NCBI RefSeq assembly: GCF_004001045.1
Contig: NZ_BIMK01000024.1
Location: 1 to 64,000 of the forward strand
Reading direction: 5' to 3'
Source of the DNA: Paenibacillus chibensis
Lineage (GTDB): Bacteria > Bacillota > Bacilli > Paenibacillales > Paenibacillaceae
Length of the DNA stretch: 64,000 nucleotides
Below the pieces are notes generated by a model, which was not told where the DNA came from, searched no databases, and saw only the letters and a program-made list of their open reading frames with translations. The position numbers and the translations under genes are program-made. Within the stretch, counting starts at the first letter, position 1; every line of letters begins with the position of its first letter. This document shows, one piece after another, positions 35,786 to 43,037 of the stretch.

Positions 35786-37114
35786 TCACTTCTGCGGATT
35801 GGATTTTAAATATTCGTTATGCCGTTTGACCATCTCCGAAACCGTCGTGTTCAAGTCCTGGGCTCCCAGGAAGTACTTTTCGTATTCCTGCGAGCGCAGG
35901 TCCATGACTTCCTGCGGAACGGTACGGACGAAGGTCGGCGTCTTGTTGTCGAACATAACATACATCAGGGATTCCTGGTCGTAGGTGTCCCCTTTATCGC
36001 CGAGCATGCTCTTCAGCGCCGCGTCCTGATCGGAATCCTTGGACGCAGGCAAGCGCCCGCCCGCCGCCATCGGCGCCATGCCGCCGTCCGCGTACCATTT
36101 CAGAAACTCCCATGCTTCCTTTTGATGCTTGGACTTGGCGTTGATCGAGATATAATCGCCCAAACCGCCACGGGTCACGTAGTTCGCCGCATCTTCTTCC
36201 AGTCTTGGCACCGGCGCGAACGCGATTTTGAAATCGCGCGGATAATCAGTGAAGTTGTTGGAGCTGCGGAGCAGCCATGCCCCGATGTTCAGCATCGGCA
36301 CTTCGCCGCTGAGGAACATTTGCTCGACCGGCATTTTGGACGTCAGCTGCTCGCCGAGCGGCGGCGTCGTTTGATCATCCTTCATCATGCGGTTCAAGGA
36401 CTCCAGCCATTTCCGCACCAGCGGATGATCCAGATTGGACGTCCCGTCTGCTTTGGTATAACCCTCTTTGGCGAGCACCGAGTCGATCGGATCGACATAC
36501 GGCTCGGTGTTTTGAATGAAGCCGTATCCGTCGCCCTTTTTCAGTTTCTTGGCGTATTCCATCATCTCTTCCCAGGTCCAGTCCTTCGGAACCGGGAGAT
36601 TGGCCGCATCCAGGGCGTCCTTGTTCAGCGCCACGAAGAACGAGCTTTTCGTGGTCGGCACGCCGTAATATTTGCCGTCGATTTTCCAGCCTTCGGCTTC
36701 CGGCCCCATTTTCTCATCGATATTATAGTCCGTGAATGAGCTCAAATCGGCCGCGGCCCCCGAGGTGACCCGTTTCGTCGCCTGCGAAGCGGAATAGTTG
36801 ACGAACAAGTCCACGTCCTGGCCGGTCATGATCGCCGTATCCAGCTTCAGATTGCCCTCATCGTCGTTTACGTACCGCACGTACTCCACTTGAACGTCCG
36901 GGTGATCCTTGTTCCAGGCGTCCATGACCTCCTGCGGCCCGGCTTCCGGCGGAACGCCGCCCCACATTTTCAGCTTAACGGTACCGGAGGACGAAGCAGC
37001 CTTCGCATCCGCCCCTCCGGCTTCCCCTTTGCTACCGCCGCCGGAGCAGCCCGACATCACGCCCGCGATCAGCGCAAGCGTTACGAATCCCGCAAGCCAA
37101 CCTTTTTTTCTCAA
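35786..37114 (-). CDS. Sugar ABC transporter solute-binding lipoprotein
   Basis: A 442-aa extracytoplasmic lipoprotein with a lipobox (VMSGC, Cys at about residue 22) and the CUT1 binding-protein fold (VKLKMWGGVPPEAGPQEVMDAWNKDHPDVQVEYV near the mature N-terminus). It starts at TTG 37114 after GGGGGG. It supplies the two permeases downstream. The ligand is unknown. The two-component genes just upstream suggest induction by the transported sugar. Confidence 0.9.
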   Translation of the reverse strand: MRKKGWLAGFVTLALIAGVMSGCSGGGSKGEAGGADAKAASSSGTVKLKMWGGVPPEAGPQEVMDAWNKDHPDVQVEYVRYVNDDEGNLKLDTAIMTGQDVDLFVNYSASQATKRVTSGAAADLSSFTDYNIDEKMGPEAEGWKIDGKYYGVPTTKSSFFVALNKDALDAANLPVPKDWTWEEMMEYAKKLKKGDGYGFIQNTEPYVDPIDSVLAKEGYTKADGTSNLDHPLVRKWLESLNRMMKDDQTTPPLGEQLTSKMPVEQMFLSGEVPMLNIGAWLLRSSNNFTDYPRDFKIAFAPVPRLEEDAANYVTRGGLGDYISINAKSKHQKEAWEFLKWYADGGMAPMAAGGRLPASKDSDQDAALKSMLGDKGDTYDQESLMYVMFDNKTPTFVRTVPQEVMDLRSQEYEKYFLGAQDLNTTVSEMVKRHNEYLKSNPQK

Positions 37115-37265
37115 TTGAAGCCCCCCGCATCAAATAGGATGGATATGTTGCAGCTCAAGGATAGCAAAGCAGCGGGTCACGCCGTAAGTAACAGAATCAT
37201 GATTCCCATGGAACAGATATACGCAGTTGGGAGCTTATGCCGGCCGCGACAGATGCATTTTTGTT

Positions 37266-38009
37266 CTATTGCCTCATCCGGTACTGGCTCGGCGTTACCC
37301 CCGTCATCCGCTTGAAAATCTTAATGAAGTAGTTGTCGTTCATGAACCCGACGTTCTGGCAGATCCGATTGACCGGAAGGTCCGTCGTCGTCAGGTATTC
37401 GATCGCTTTCTCGACCCTGGTCCGGTGCAGGTAGTGGATCAGCGTCTCCCCGGTTTTCTTTTTGAACAGGGCACTGACGTAATTCTCCCCCATCATGACG
37501 TAACGGGCGAGCGATTTGAGCGTAATGTCCTTGTCATAATTTTGCTCGATATAGTCCATGATTTTATTCACTTCGGGATGAGTGATCTTCTCCCGGGTAG
37601 CCGCTGCCGGACGCTCGGACGGGGAACGCTGAGCCGACAGCTCCGTGCTGACCTTTACCAGCGTCTCCCGCAAATCCTTGACGCTCATGGACAGCTTCAA
37701 AATATAATTGGATGCGCCGTATTCCATGGCTCTGCGCATCGATTCAAAGTCGCCGATGCAGGTAAGCATGACGAACTTGGATGCGATGCCAGCCTTCCGC
37801 GTCTCCTGCAGCAGCTCCAGGCCGTCCATCTGCGGCATGACGATGTCGCACAGCACCAGATCCGGCGGATCCTCCTTGATCATCGGCAGTGCCTCCATGC
37901 CGTTGCTGGCCTCCCCGGCCAGCGTAAAGCCCATCTCCTCCCACCGGATGATCTCTTTGACCGATTCCCTCACGAACGTTTCGTCTTCCACCAGCAGTAC
38001 CTTCCACAT
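37266..38009 (-). CDS. YesN-type response regulator with AraC domain
   Basis: A 247-aa regulator: receiver domain (MWKVLLVEDETFVRESVKE, phosphoacceptor region LVLCDIVMPQMDG, later VMLTCIGDFESMRRAMEYGASNYILK) and C-terminal AraC HTH pair (LKSLARYVMMGENYVSALFKKKTGETLIHYLHRTRVEKA, then GFMNDNYFIKIFKRMTGVTPSQYR). Paired with the YesM kinase encoded 24 bp upstream; a likely activator of the transporter genes that follow. Confidence 0.93.
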   Translation of the reverse strand: MWKVLLVEDETFVRESVKEIIRWEEMGFTLAGEASNGMEALPMIKEDPPDLVLCDIVMPQMDGLELLQETRKAGIASKFVMLTCIGDFESMRRAMEYGASNYILKLSMSVKDLRETLVKVSTELSAQRSPSERPAAATREKITHPEVNKIMDYIEQNYDKDITLKSLARYVMMGENYVSALFKKKTGETLIHYLHRTRVEKAIEYLTTTDLPVNRICQNVGFMNDNYFIKIFKRMTGVTPSQYRMRQ

Positions 38010-38033
38010 ATGCGTCCACCCCTTTGCAGTTCG

Positions 38034-39830
38034 CTAGATGATATCGGATTGCCGTACACTTTCGTAGGGCTCGGACAGCAGCACCGGCAAATGCATGCGG
38101 CACAGCGTGCCCTGCTCAAGCGGTATGATCTCAAGCTCCCCTTTGTCCTTGAACAACAGGCGCAGCCGCTCCCTCACGTTTTGCAGTCCGATGCTCGGAC
38201 GCTTGCGTCCTTCGCCCCGGTTCCTGCCGGGCTGCCCGATGCCAACGCCGTTGTCCTCGACCTCCAGCGTGAGCCGGTCCGGCAGCTGCGGGCTGCGACC
38301 CATCCGGATCCAGATCCGCCCGCCTTCCGCCATATTGCCGATGCCGTGCTGAATCGCGTTGTCCACCAGCGGCTGCAAGCTCAGCTTCGGCACCAGCGCG
38401 TAGACCAGCTCCTCGTCATAGCTGAACTCCACTTGAAAGCGGTTCCCATATCTCACCTGCTGAATGTAGAGGAACGCGCGCGTGAGCTCGATTTCGTCGC
38501 GGAGATGAATCAGGTCTACGTCGGAGTTCAGGCTTGTTTCGAGCAGCTTCCCGAGGGACAGGCAAATTTCCACGATCTCCTCGTTTCCGCCCCGCAGCCC
38601 GATCCACTTCATCGTATTGAGCGTATTCAGCAGGAAATGGGGGTTCATCTGGGCCAGCAGCATTTGAAAATGCACCGCGTCCTTCTGCCGTTCCTCAGCC
38701 CGCAGCCGCTGGACGAGTCCGTTCATATCGACCATCATCGCATTGAACGTCCGCGTCAGCTCCAAAATTTCGCCCTTGTAACGCTTTTCGGGCAGCCGGA
38801 TCCGAAGATCCTTGCGGACCGCTTCCTTCATTTTTCGCTGCATATGGGACAGCGGCCTCGTAAACGCATGGGCAATCATGAACGCAACCGCAATAAAGGC
38901 GGCGGTAATGACGTAAAAGGTCACGAAATACTGCTTTTTCAGCGTTTCGATCTCCCGGAACAACAGATGGAGCGGAATCCGGTCTACGAGGTACCAATCC
39001 AGGGAAGACAGATAGCTGTAATTGACAAGCGAGTCGGACTGCTGATCCGTCCAATGGCCGCTTTGCGGCAGGCTTGCGATTTCTCCTATGGCTTCCGGAG
39101 ACAGCGAAGCATCGGGGATGGACCTTGCGATCACCTCCCCGGAACGGGTCATAATGAAGTAGGCCTGATCACTCTCGGATTTTTGCAGCATGGATTGGAA
39201 CCAGAACGAAAAATCGATGCTGATGCGCGCCAGGCCGTAAGCCCGGTTGCTGCGGTCCCGTAGTTCTGCGTACAGGGACAGCAGCGTGGGGCTCTTGCTG
39301 ATATCCCGGGACACGTAATTGGCGTCGTCGGACACCCACAGATAGGAGCTCTTGGCCTCCTCCAGCGCCTTGAACGACGGGTTCGAGGCAATCTGGCTGT
39401 AATTCAGGGACTTATTCGGCGGATAAGACGTATATACATGGCTGCTGTTGTCGAGCAGCGTGAAGTAAACGGACGGATTGTACAGGAAAAAGCTGTTGTT
39501 CAGCCCTTTGAATTTGTCCTCCATAATCTCCTTGTTGTCCAGGACCGAACGTTCCTCCGGCTTCTGCAGGATGCGCCTGATTTCTGAATCCTGCTCCAGG
39601 AAGATCAAGGTTTTGAACGCGATGCTGAGCTGATCCTCGAGCGAGCGGTGCAGATTGTCCAGCTGTTCGTGGCTCTGCTCACTGATTTTATTTTGCACGA
39701 GCGATTCGATCTTTTGGTAGTTGTATAAGTTCAATACGCTGAACGGAAGCAAAATGACGAGCGCAAACACGGCAAACAACCGGTATTTCAGCTTGTGGGG
39801 AACGAGGTGGCCGAGCCATTTCCGCATCAC
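38034..39830 (-). CDS. YesM-type sensor histidine kinase
   Basis: A 598-aa membrane kinase. N-terminal helix (YRLFAVFALVILLPFSVLNLY), a large extracellular sensor, a second helix (FVTFYVITAAFIAVAFMIAHAF), a HAMP-like linker, the H-box MNPHFLLNTLNTMKW, and an ATPase domain with VDNAIQHGIG (N-box) and DNGVGIG (G1). The LytS/YesM class senses oligosaccharides outside the cell. First gene of the unit running to 31561. Confidence 0.93.
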   Translation of the reverse strand: MMRKWLGHLVPHKLKYRLFAVFALVILLPFSVLNLYNYQKIESLVQNKISEQSHEQLDNLHRSLEDQLSIAFKTLIFLEQDSEIRRILQKPEERSVLDNKEIMEDKFKGLNNSFFLYNPSVYFTLLDNSSHVYTSYPPNKSLNYSQIASNPSFKALEEAKSSYLWVSDDANYVSRDISKSPTLLSLYAELRDRSNRAYGLARISIDFSFWFQSMLQKSESDQAYFIMTRSGEVIARSIPDASLSPEAIGEIASLPQSGHWTDQQSDSLVNYSYLSSLDWYLVDRIPLHLLFREIETLKKQYFVTFYVITAAFIAVAFMIAHAFTRPLSHMQRKMKEAVRKDLRIRLPEKRYKGEILELTRTFNAMMVDMNGLVQRLRAEERQKDAVHFQMLLAQMNPHFLLNTLNTMKWIGLRGGNEEIVEICLSLGKLLETSLNSDVDLIHLRDEIELTRAFLYIQQVRYGNRFQVEFSYDEELVYALVPKLSLQPLVDNAIQHGIGNMAEGGRIWIRMGRSPQLPDRLTLEVEDNGVGIGQPGRNRGEGRKRPSIGLQNVRERLRLLFKDKGELEIIPLEQGTLCRMHLPVLLSEPYESVRQSDII

Positions 39831-40093
39831 GAGAACTCCTTTATACTCTTGGTGCTCCCATTATATCTCACGCGATGTCCATAGATAACAATGTTCGTGC
39901 AATACCATAAAAATGTAGCGTTCCGGGCCGCTAAAAGCATCAAATCGTTCTATTGACACGGGATGCGCCGGTTATCGACATGCCTAAACAGAAAGGCATT
40001 GCCGGTCTCCGCCGTGCAAAGATCGTTATGAGATGGATATGCAAAAAAAGAAAGCTGCGGTTCGCAGCTTTCTTCCGATCGCGACTTTAGGCT
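39831..40093. other. Intergenic region upstream of the YesM gene
   Basis: 263 bp between the beta-propeller terminator and the YesM start. No confident promoter pair, operator or small gene was found. Confidence 0.35.
40043..40075 (-). terminator. Terminator of the beta-propeller gene
   Basis: AAGAAAGCTGC pairs perfectly with GCAGCTTTCTT around a 5-nt loop, followed on the minus strand by a T-run. Confidence 0.85.
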
Positions 40094-41368
40094 TTAGTTC
40101 CTGCCATAGTACAGCTTACGGTTCGTGACGTCCACGAGGTACAAAATATCGACGCCGTTATCGTTTCGTTCCACGCTCAGCCGCTCGATCGGCTTGCCTG
40201 GCGCAATGGACGTTTGGCTCCAGCTGCCGCCCGACGGGACGGCCATGAAGGCGCGGTCCGTTCCGGTGCTTTTGGCGTAGTACACCCGAGGCGCCGAGCC
40301 CGCCCAAGTGATATCGATCGCCGCCTTGGTTTCCGACGCGTTATACACCGTTTGCAGGCTCCAACCGGCACTCCCGCAGGATGCGTACTTCACGGAGAAG
40401 GTGCTGCTTCCTTCCTCCCGGTAACGATAGGCTACGACGGGGCTGCCGGCCGGGTCGACGGCCAGCTTGGCGCTTTGCACGCCGGGGCCTCCCGGATCGC
40501 TTCCCGTTTGAACGTATGCTTCGGTCGGCGCGAGCGGCTGGATGATATCCGCGGTTCCCGGCTTCAGCGGCAGGGAGACGGCGCTGCCGTCGACCTTGGT
40601 GAAGCTGCCCGTCGACGGGCTGTATTTGACGTAAGACAATTCATGACGCAGCGCGCTGGCCGCAAAGGCGGACCACTCGAACAGAATGTGCAGATTGCCG
40701 CTTGCATCAAACACGAGATCGTCGGGGTAAAACGATTTGTTCAAGGACGAGCCGATCACGGCAATCTTGGACCATGTGGAAGCTGCATTGTCCCAGCGGA
40801 ACAGCTGCCCGGACCGATAGCCGGCGGCATCCTCGCTGGACCGGACCAACAGGTACACGTCCCCGTTCGGCGCCGTGGTCAAAACAGGATACGTGCCTTT
40901 GAACGTGGCAGGCGTCGGCATGTCGGCCGAATGGTTTTGCGGCGTTCCCCCGACCGTGTCGGAGCGGAAATAATGCCAGGCTTCATCATGCATCGAAGCA
41001 AACACATGGAACCTACCGCTTCCATCCCTGGAGATCGACGGCTGGTTATGCCCCACATCGTCGGTGTACTCCGCAACCTTGCTTCCGTCCATCACCGGAA
41101 TGTTGGACCATACCCCGCTTCCGTCCCGCCGGGCGATATACACCTTGTGCGTCGATTCGACGCTTCCCGGGGCGTTATAGGCCATATAGGCGTACTCCAA
41201 TCCCGTTCCATACGTTTCGAGCGGGGACCACCATCCCGCCTGATTGCTCGAATCCATGGCGTACGGCACCTCGGTCAATGCCGCGTCAGCGCTGCCCGTT
41301 CCTGCGGGCAGAAGCGTCGCCAGCATCAGCGCCGCGATCCCCATTTTCAACGGTCTGCCTTTTTTCAT
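40094..41368 (-). CDS. Secreted beta-propeller protein, BNR_4 family
   Basis: A 424-aa exported protein. Start ATG 41368 follows AAAGGAGG by 10 bp and opens a signal peptide (MKKGRPLKMGIAALMLATLLPAG, then SADA); an in-frame upstream start has no ribosome site. The body shows repeated beta-blade motifs and the conserved stretch VGHNQPSISRDGSGRFHVFAS, the hallmark of BNR repeat-containing family proteins. Several polysaccharide lyases and glycan-cleaving enzymes (PL24/PL25-like) share this fold and its catalytic His. Lyase activity is inferred only. A cre-like site lies about 75-90 bp upstream, and it sits beside an acetyl xylan esterase and a xylanase. Confidence 0.75.
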   Translation of the reverse strand: MKKGRPLKMGIAALMLATLLPAGTGSADAALTEVPYAMDSSNQAGWWSPLETYGTGLEYAYMAYNAPGSVESTHKVYIARRDGSGVWSNIPVMDGSKVAEYTDDVGHNQPSISRDGSGRFHVFASMHDEAWHYFRSDTVGGTPQNHSADMPTPATFKGTYPVLTTAPNGDVYLLVRSSEDAAGYRSGQLFRWDNAASTWSKIAVIGSSLNKSFYPDDLVFDASGNLHILFEWSAFAASALRHELSYVKYSPSTGSFTKVDGSAVSLPLKPGTADIIQPLAPTEAYVQTGSDPGGPGVQSAKLAVDPAGSPVVAYRYREEGSSTFSVKYASCGSAGWSLQTVYNASETKAAIDITWAGSAPRVYYAKSTGTDRAFMAVPSGGSWSQTSIAPGKPIERLSVERNDNGVDILYLVDVTNRKLYYGRN

Positions 41369-41441
41369 ATCGTCATCCGCCTCCTTTGGTATGTGAACCC
41401 TCTCATATGCCAAAAGCAAGGAAGTCTATCCGGCCGGTATA

Positions 41442-41455
41442 GTAAAGCGCTTACA
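41442..41455 (-). promoter_or_regulatory. cre catabolite-repression site upstream of the beta-propeller gene
   Basis: TGTAAGCGCTTTAC on the minus strand matches the CcpA cre consensus (TGWAANCGNTNWCA) at nearly all positions. It lies in the promoter region of the beta-propeller gene. Repression in glucose is expected. Confidence 0.65.
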
Positions 41456-41623
41456 TTTTATATGAACATGACGGCGTCATGGACATCGTAGCACGATCGT
41501 CTGCCCAACTGTCATATACAAATTGATGCTTCCCATAGAACAAAATCGCTTCATTTTCCAATGGATGCCGAAGTCCTTCCGACATTCGGGGTGACCACAA
41601 ATCAAGACATGTCCCTGAATCAG

Positions 41624-41650
41624 AAAAAGGGCGCCGGAGACGGCGCCGCT
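41624..41650 (-). terminator. Terminator of the esterase gene
   Basis: A perfect GGCGCCG/CGGCGCC stem with a GAGA loop is followed on the minus strand by CCTTTTTC, about 105 bp after the stop codon. Confidence 0.7.
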
Positions 41651-41719
41651 TTCCAGGCTTTTCATCTGTTCGATTCTTTCCTGTCCCTTGCCCCTTGCAA
41701 TCCACTTAACTAACGGGTA

Positions 41720-41738
41720 GGTCGAGCCAGGCTCGACC
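41720..41738. repeat. 19-bp perfect palindromic hairpin
   Basis: GGTCGAGCC, one base, GGCTCGACC, starting 17 bp before the end-proximal side of the esterase stop. No T-run follows, so it is an mRNA 3'-end stem or a protein site rather than a classical terminator. Confidence 0.4.
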
Positions 41739-41754
41739 CTATCCATGATGTAAT

Positions 41755-42723
41755 CTACTCATCGAACCAGTCGGGGAAATGTTTCCGCAAATAGTCCAGC
41801 TTGACCTCTGTGTGGCCGGCGCCTCCGCCCTCATGCCCGTTAAACGGGTAAATGACGATGTCTTTGCTGCTCGTGATCCGGTTATAGGTGGCGAAGTACA
41901 TCTGCGGCGGACACGTTTCGTCCTTTAATCCGACGCTGGCCAGCACCCGGCAAGTAATGCGATCGGCCAGATTCATCGTGTCAAAATAACTCAGGTTGTC
42001 CATCACGAGGTCCGTTTGCTCCGGGTGCTTGTTCAAATATTCGGCTACCGCCGCGAACGCCCCGTGATTGCCTTCGATCCGGCAGACGAGGTTGCTGTTG
42101 CTCGGCACGTCCACCATGGAAAGCACCGGCCGGTCGTCCAGAGCCGATACCGCTGTGCCGAGCGCGCCGCCCTGGCTGCCGCCTTCGATGACGATTCTCG
42201 AAGCGTCGATATCCTCCTGGGCGCAGGCAAAGTCGATCGCCTTCAAGGCATCCATATACGCATACCGGTAGTAATACTCCCATTTACTATGTACGCCCTT
42301 GCTGGCTACATTCACCGTGTACCCGTGGGAATAGGAAGCGTTGTTGCCCGTCCGTCCGCCTTGGTCGCGGCAGTCCACGGACAATACGGCCATCCCCATC
42401 ATGACCCAGTGCATGAGCTCGGAGGGCTTGCCCCGGCTGCCGTTAAACCCGTGATAATGGATCAGGCACGGAAACTTCTCCTTTTCCACGAATGCCGGAA
42501 CGATCAGCCAGCCGTGAATCCGGGTTTCATCCATACCGCAATATGATATTTCGTAGACCTTTGCGTAGCGGGCCGGGTAATCGATCTGATCTCTCTGCGG
42601 CTCCAGCGGGACTGCCTTGGCCTGCTCGATCGTGGTCGCCCAGAACTCGTCACAATCATCCTGCTTGGTGAGAGGGGGAAGATAGCTGTACAACTCCTTC
42701 GATACCTCGTCTATGTATCCCAT
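41755..42723 (-). CDS. CE7 acetyl xylan esterase (AXE1 family)
   Basis: A 322-aa cytoplasmic alpha/beta hydrolase that removes acetyl groups from xylo-oligosaccharides. Catalytic Ser lies in GGSQGG, Asp in GLKDETCPP and His in GHEGGG; the oxyanion-site stretch YHGFNGSRG is present. All match the AXE1/cephalosporin C deacetylase family, which has about 320 residues. Start ATG 42723 follows AAGGAGG by 11 bp; an upstream in-frame ATG at 42810 would add 29 unrelated residues. It has no signal peptide, so it deacetylates imported sugars. Monocistronic, next to the xylanase. Confidence 0.93.
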   Translation of the reverse strand: MGYIDEVSKELYSYLPPLTKQDDCDEFWATTIEQAKAVPLEPQRDQIDYPARYAKVYEISYCGMDETRIHGWLIVPAFVEKEKFPCLIHYHGFNGSRGKPSELMHWVMMGMAVLSVDCRDQGGRTGNNASYSHGYTVNVASKGVHSKWEYYYRYAYMDALKAIDFACAQEDIDASRIVIEGGSQGGALGTAVSALDDRPVLSMVDVPSNSNLVCRIEGNHGAFAAVAEYLNKHPEQTDLVMDNLSYFDTMNLADRITCRVLASVGLKDETCPPQMYFATYNRITSSKDIVIYPFNGHEGGGAGHTEVKLDYLRKHFPDWFDE

Positions 42724-42989
42724 CCTGTCATCATCCTCCTTCATAACTAGCAGTATAGCGAATGCCTCTCGCATTTGCATTGAACTTTTTGATGTAAAGT
42801 GCAGACGCATTGCTAATAAAGAAACTCTGCCGACACCTATTCAAACAAATTAACCGTGATTATCCCGTCAGTCTAACAAAATGATCCCTATATGTGTAAA
42901 AAGTACGGAAAGTTCTTTAATTTCGAGTAAGACTTGCTTTCAGACCGGGTGGTATTATTGGGCGGGAAAGGAGAAATCGTCCAAAATAA

Positions 42990-43003
42990 TGTAAGCGCTT
43001 AAC
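42990..43003 (+). promoter_or_regulatory. cre catabolite-repression site of the xylanase gene
   Basis: TGTAAGCGCTTAAC, a near-perfect cre, centred about 42 bp before the xylanase start codon. CcpA binding here would block transcription in glucose. Confidence 0.7.
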
Positions 43004-43037
43004 AGCAGAATAATCTATTTGGGGGGGAGTGCAGTGC

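Larger units (their letters stand above)
41456..41754. other. Intergenic region after the esterase gene
   Basis: Contains an esterase terminator (41624-41650) and a perfect 19-bp palindrome at 41720-41738. Minus-strand open frames of 84 and 89 codons overlap the terminator hairpin and have weak ribosome sites, so they are not called. Confidence 0.4.

Noticed and set aside
37227-39263. 678-codon plus-strand open frame
   Set aside because: It lies wholly antisense to the YesN/YesM genes, which have clear domains. It has no domain or ribosome site and reflects the high GC at third positions.
40214-41491. 425-codon plus-strand open frame
   Set aside because: Antisense to the beta-propeller gene, no recognisable domain, runs into the intergenic region.
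41477-41746. 89-codon minus-strand open frame with two Cys/His clusters
   Set aside because: It overlaps a clear terminator hairpin of the esterase gene and has a poor ribosome site. Kept as intergenic, although the CGHPEC motif made it tempting.
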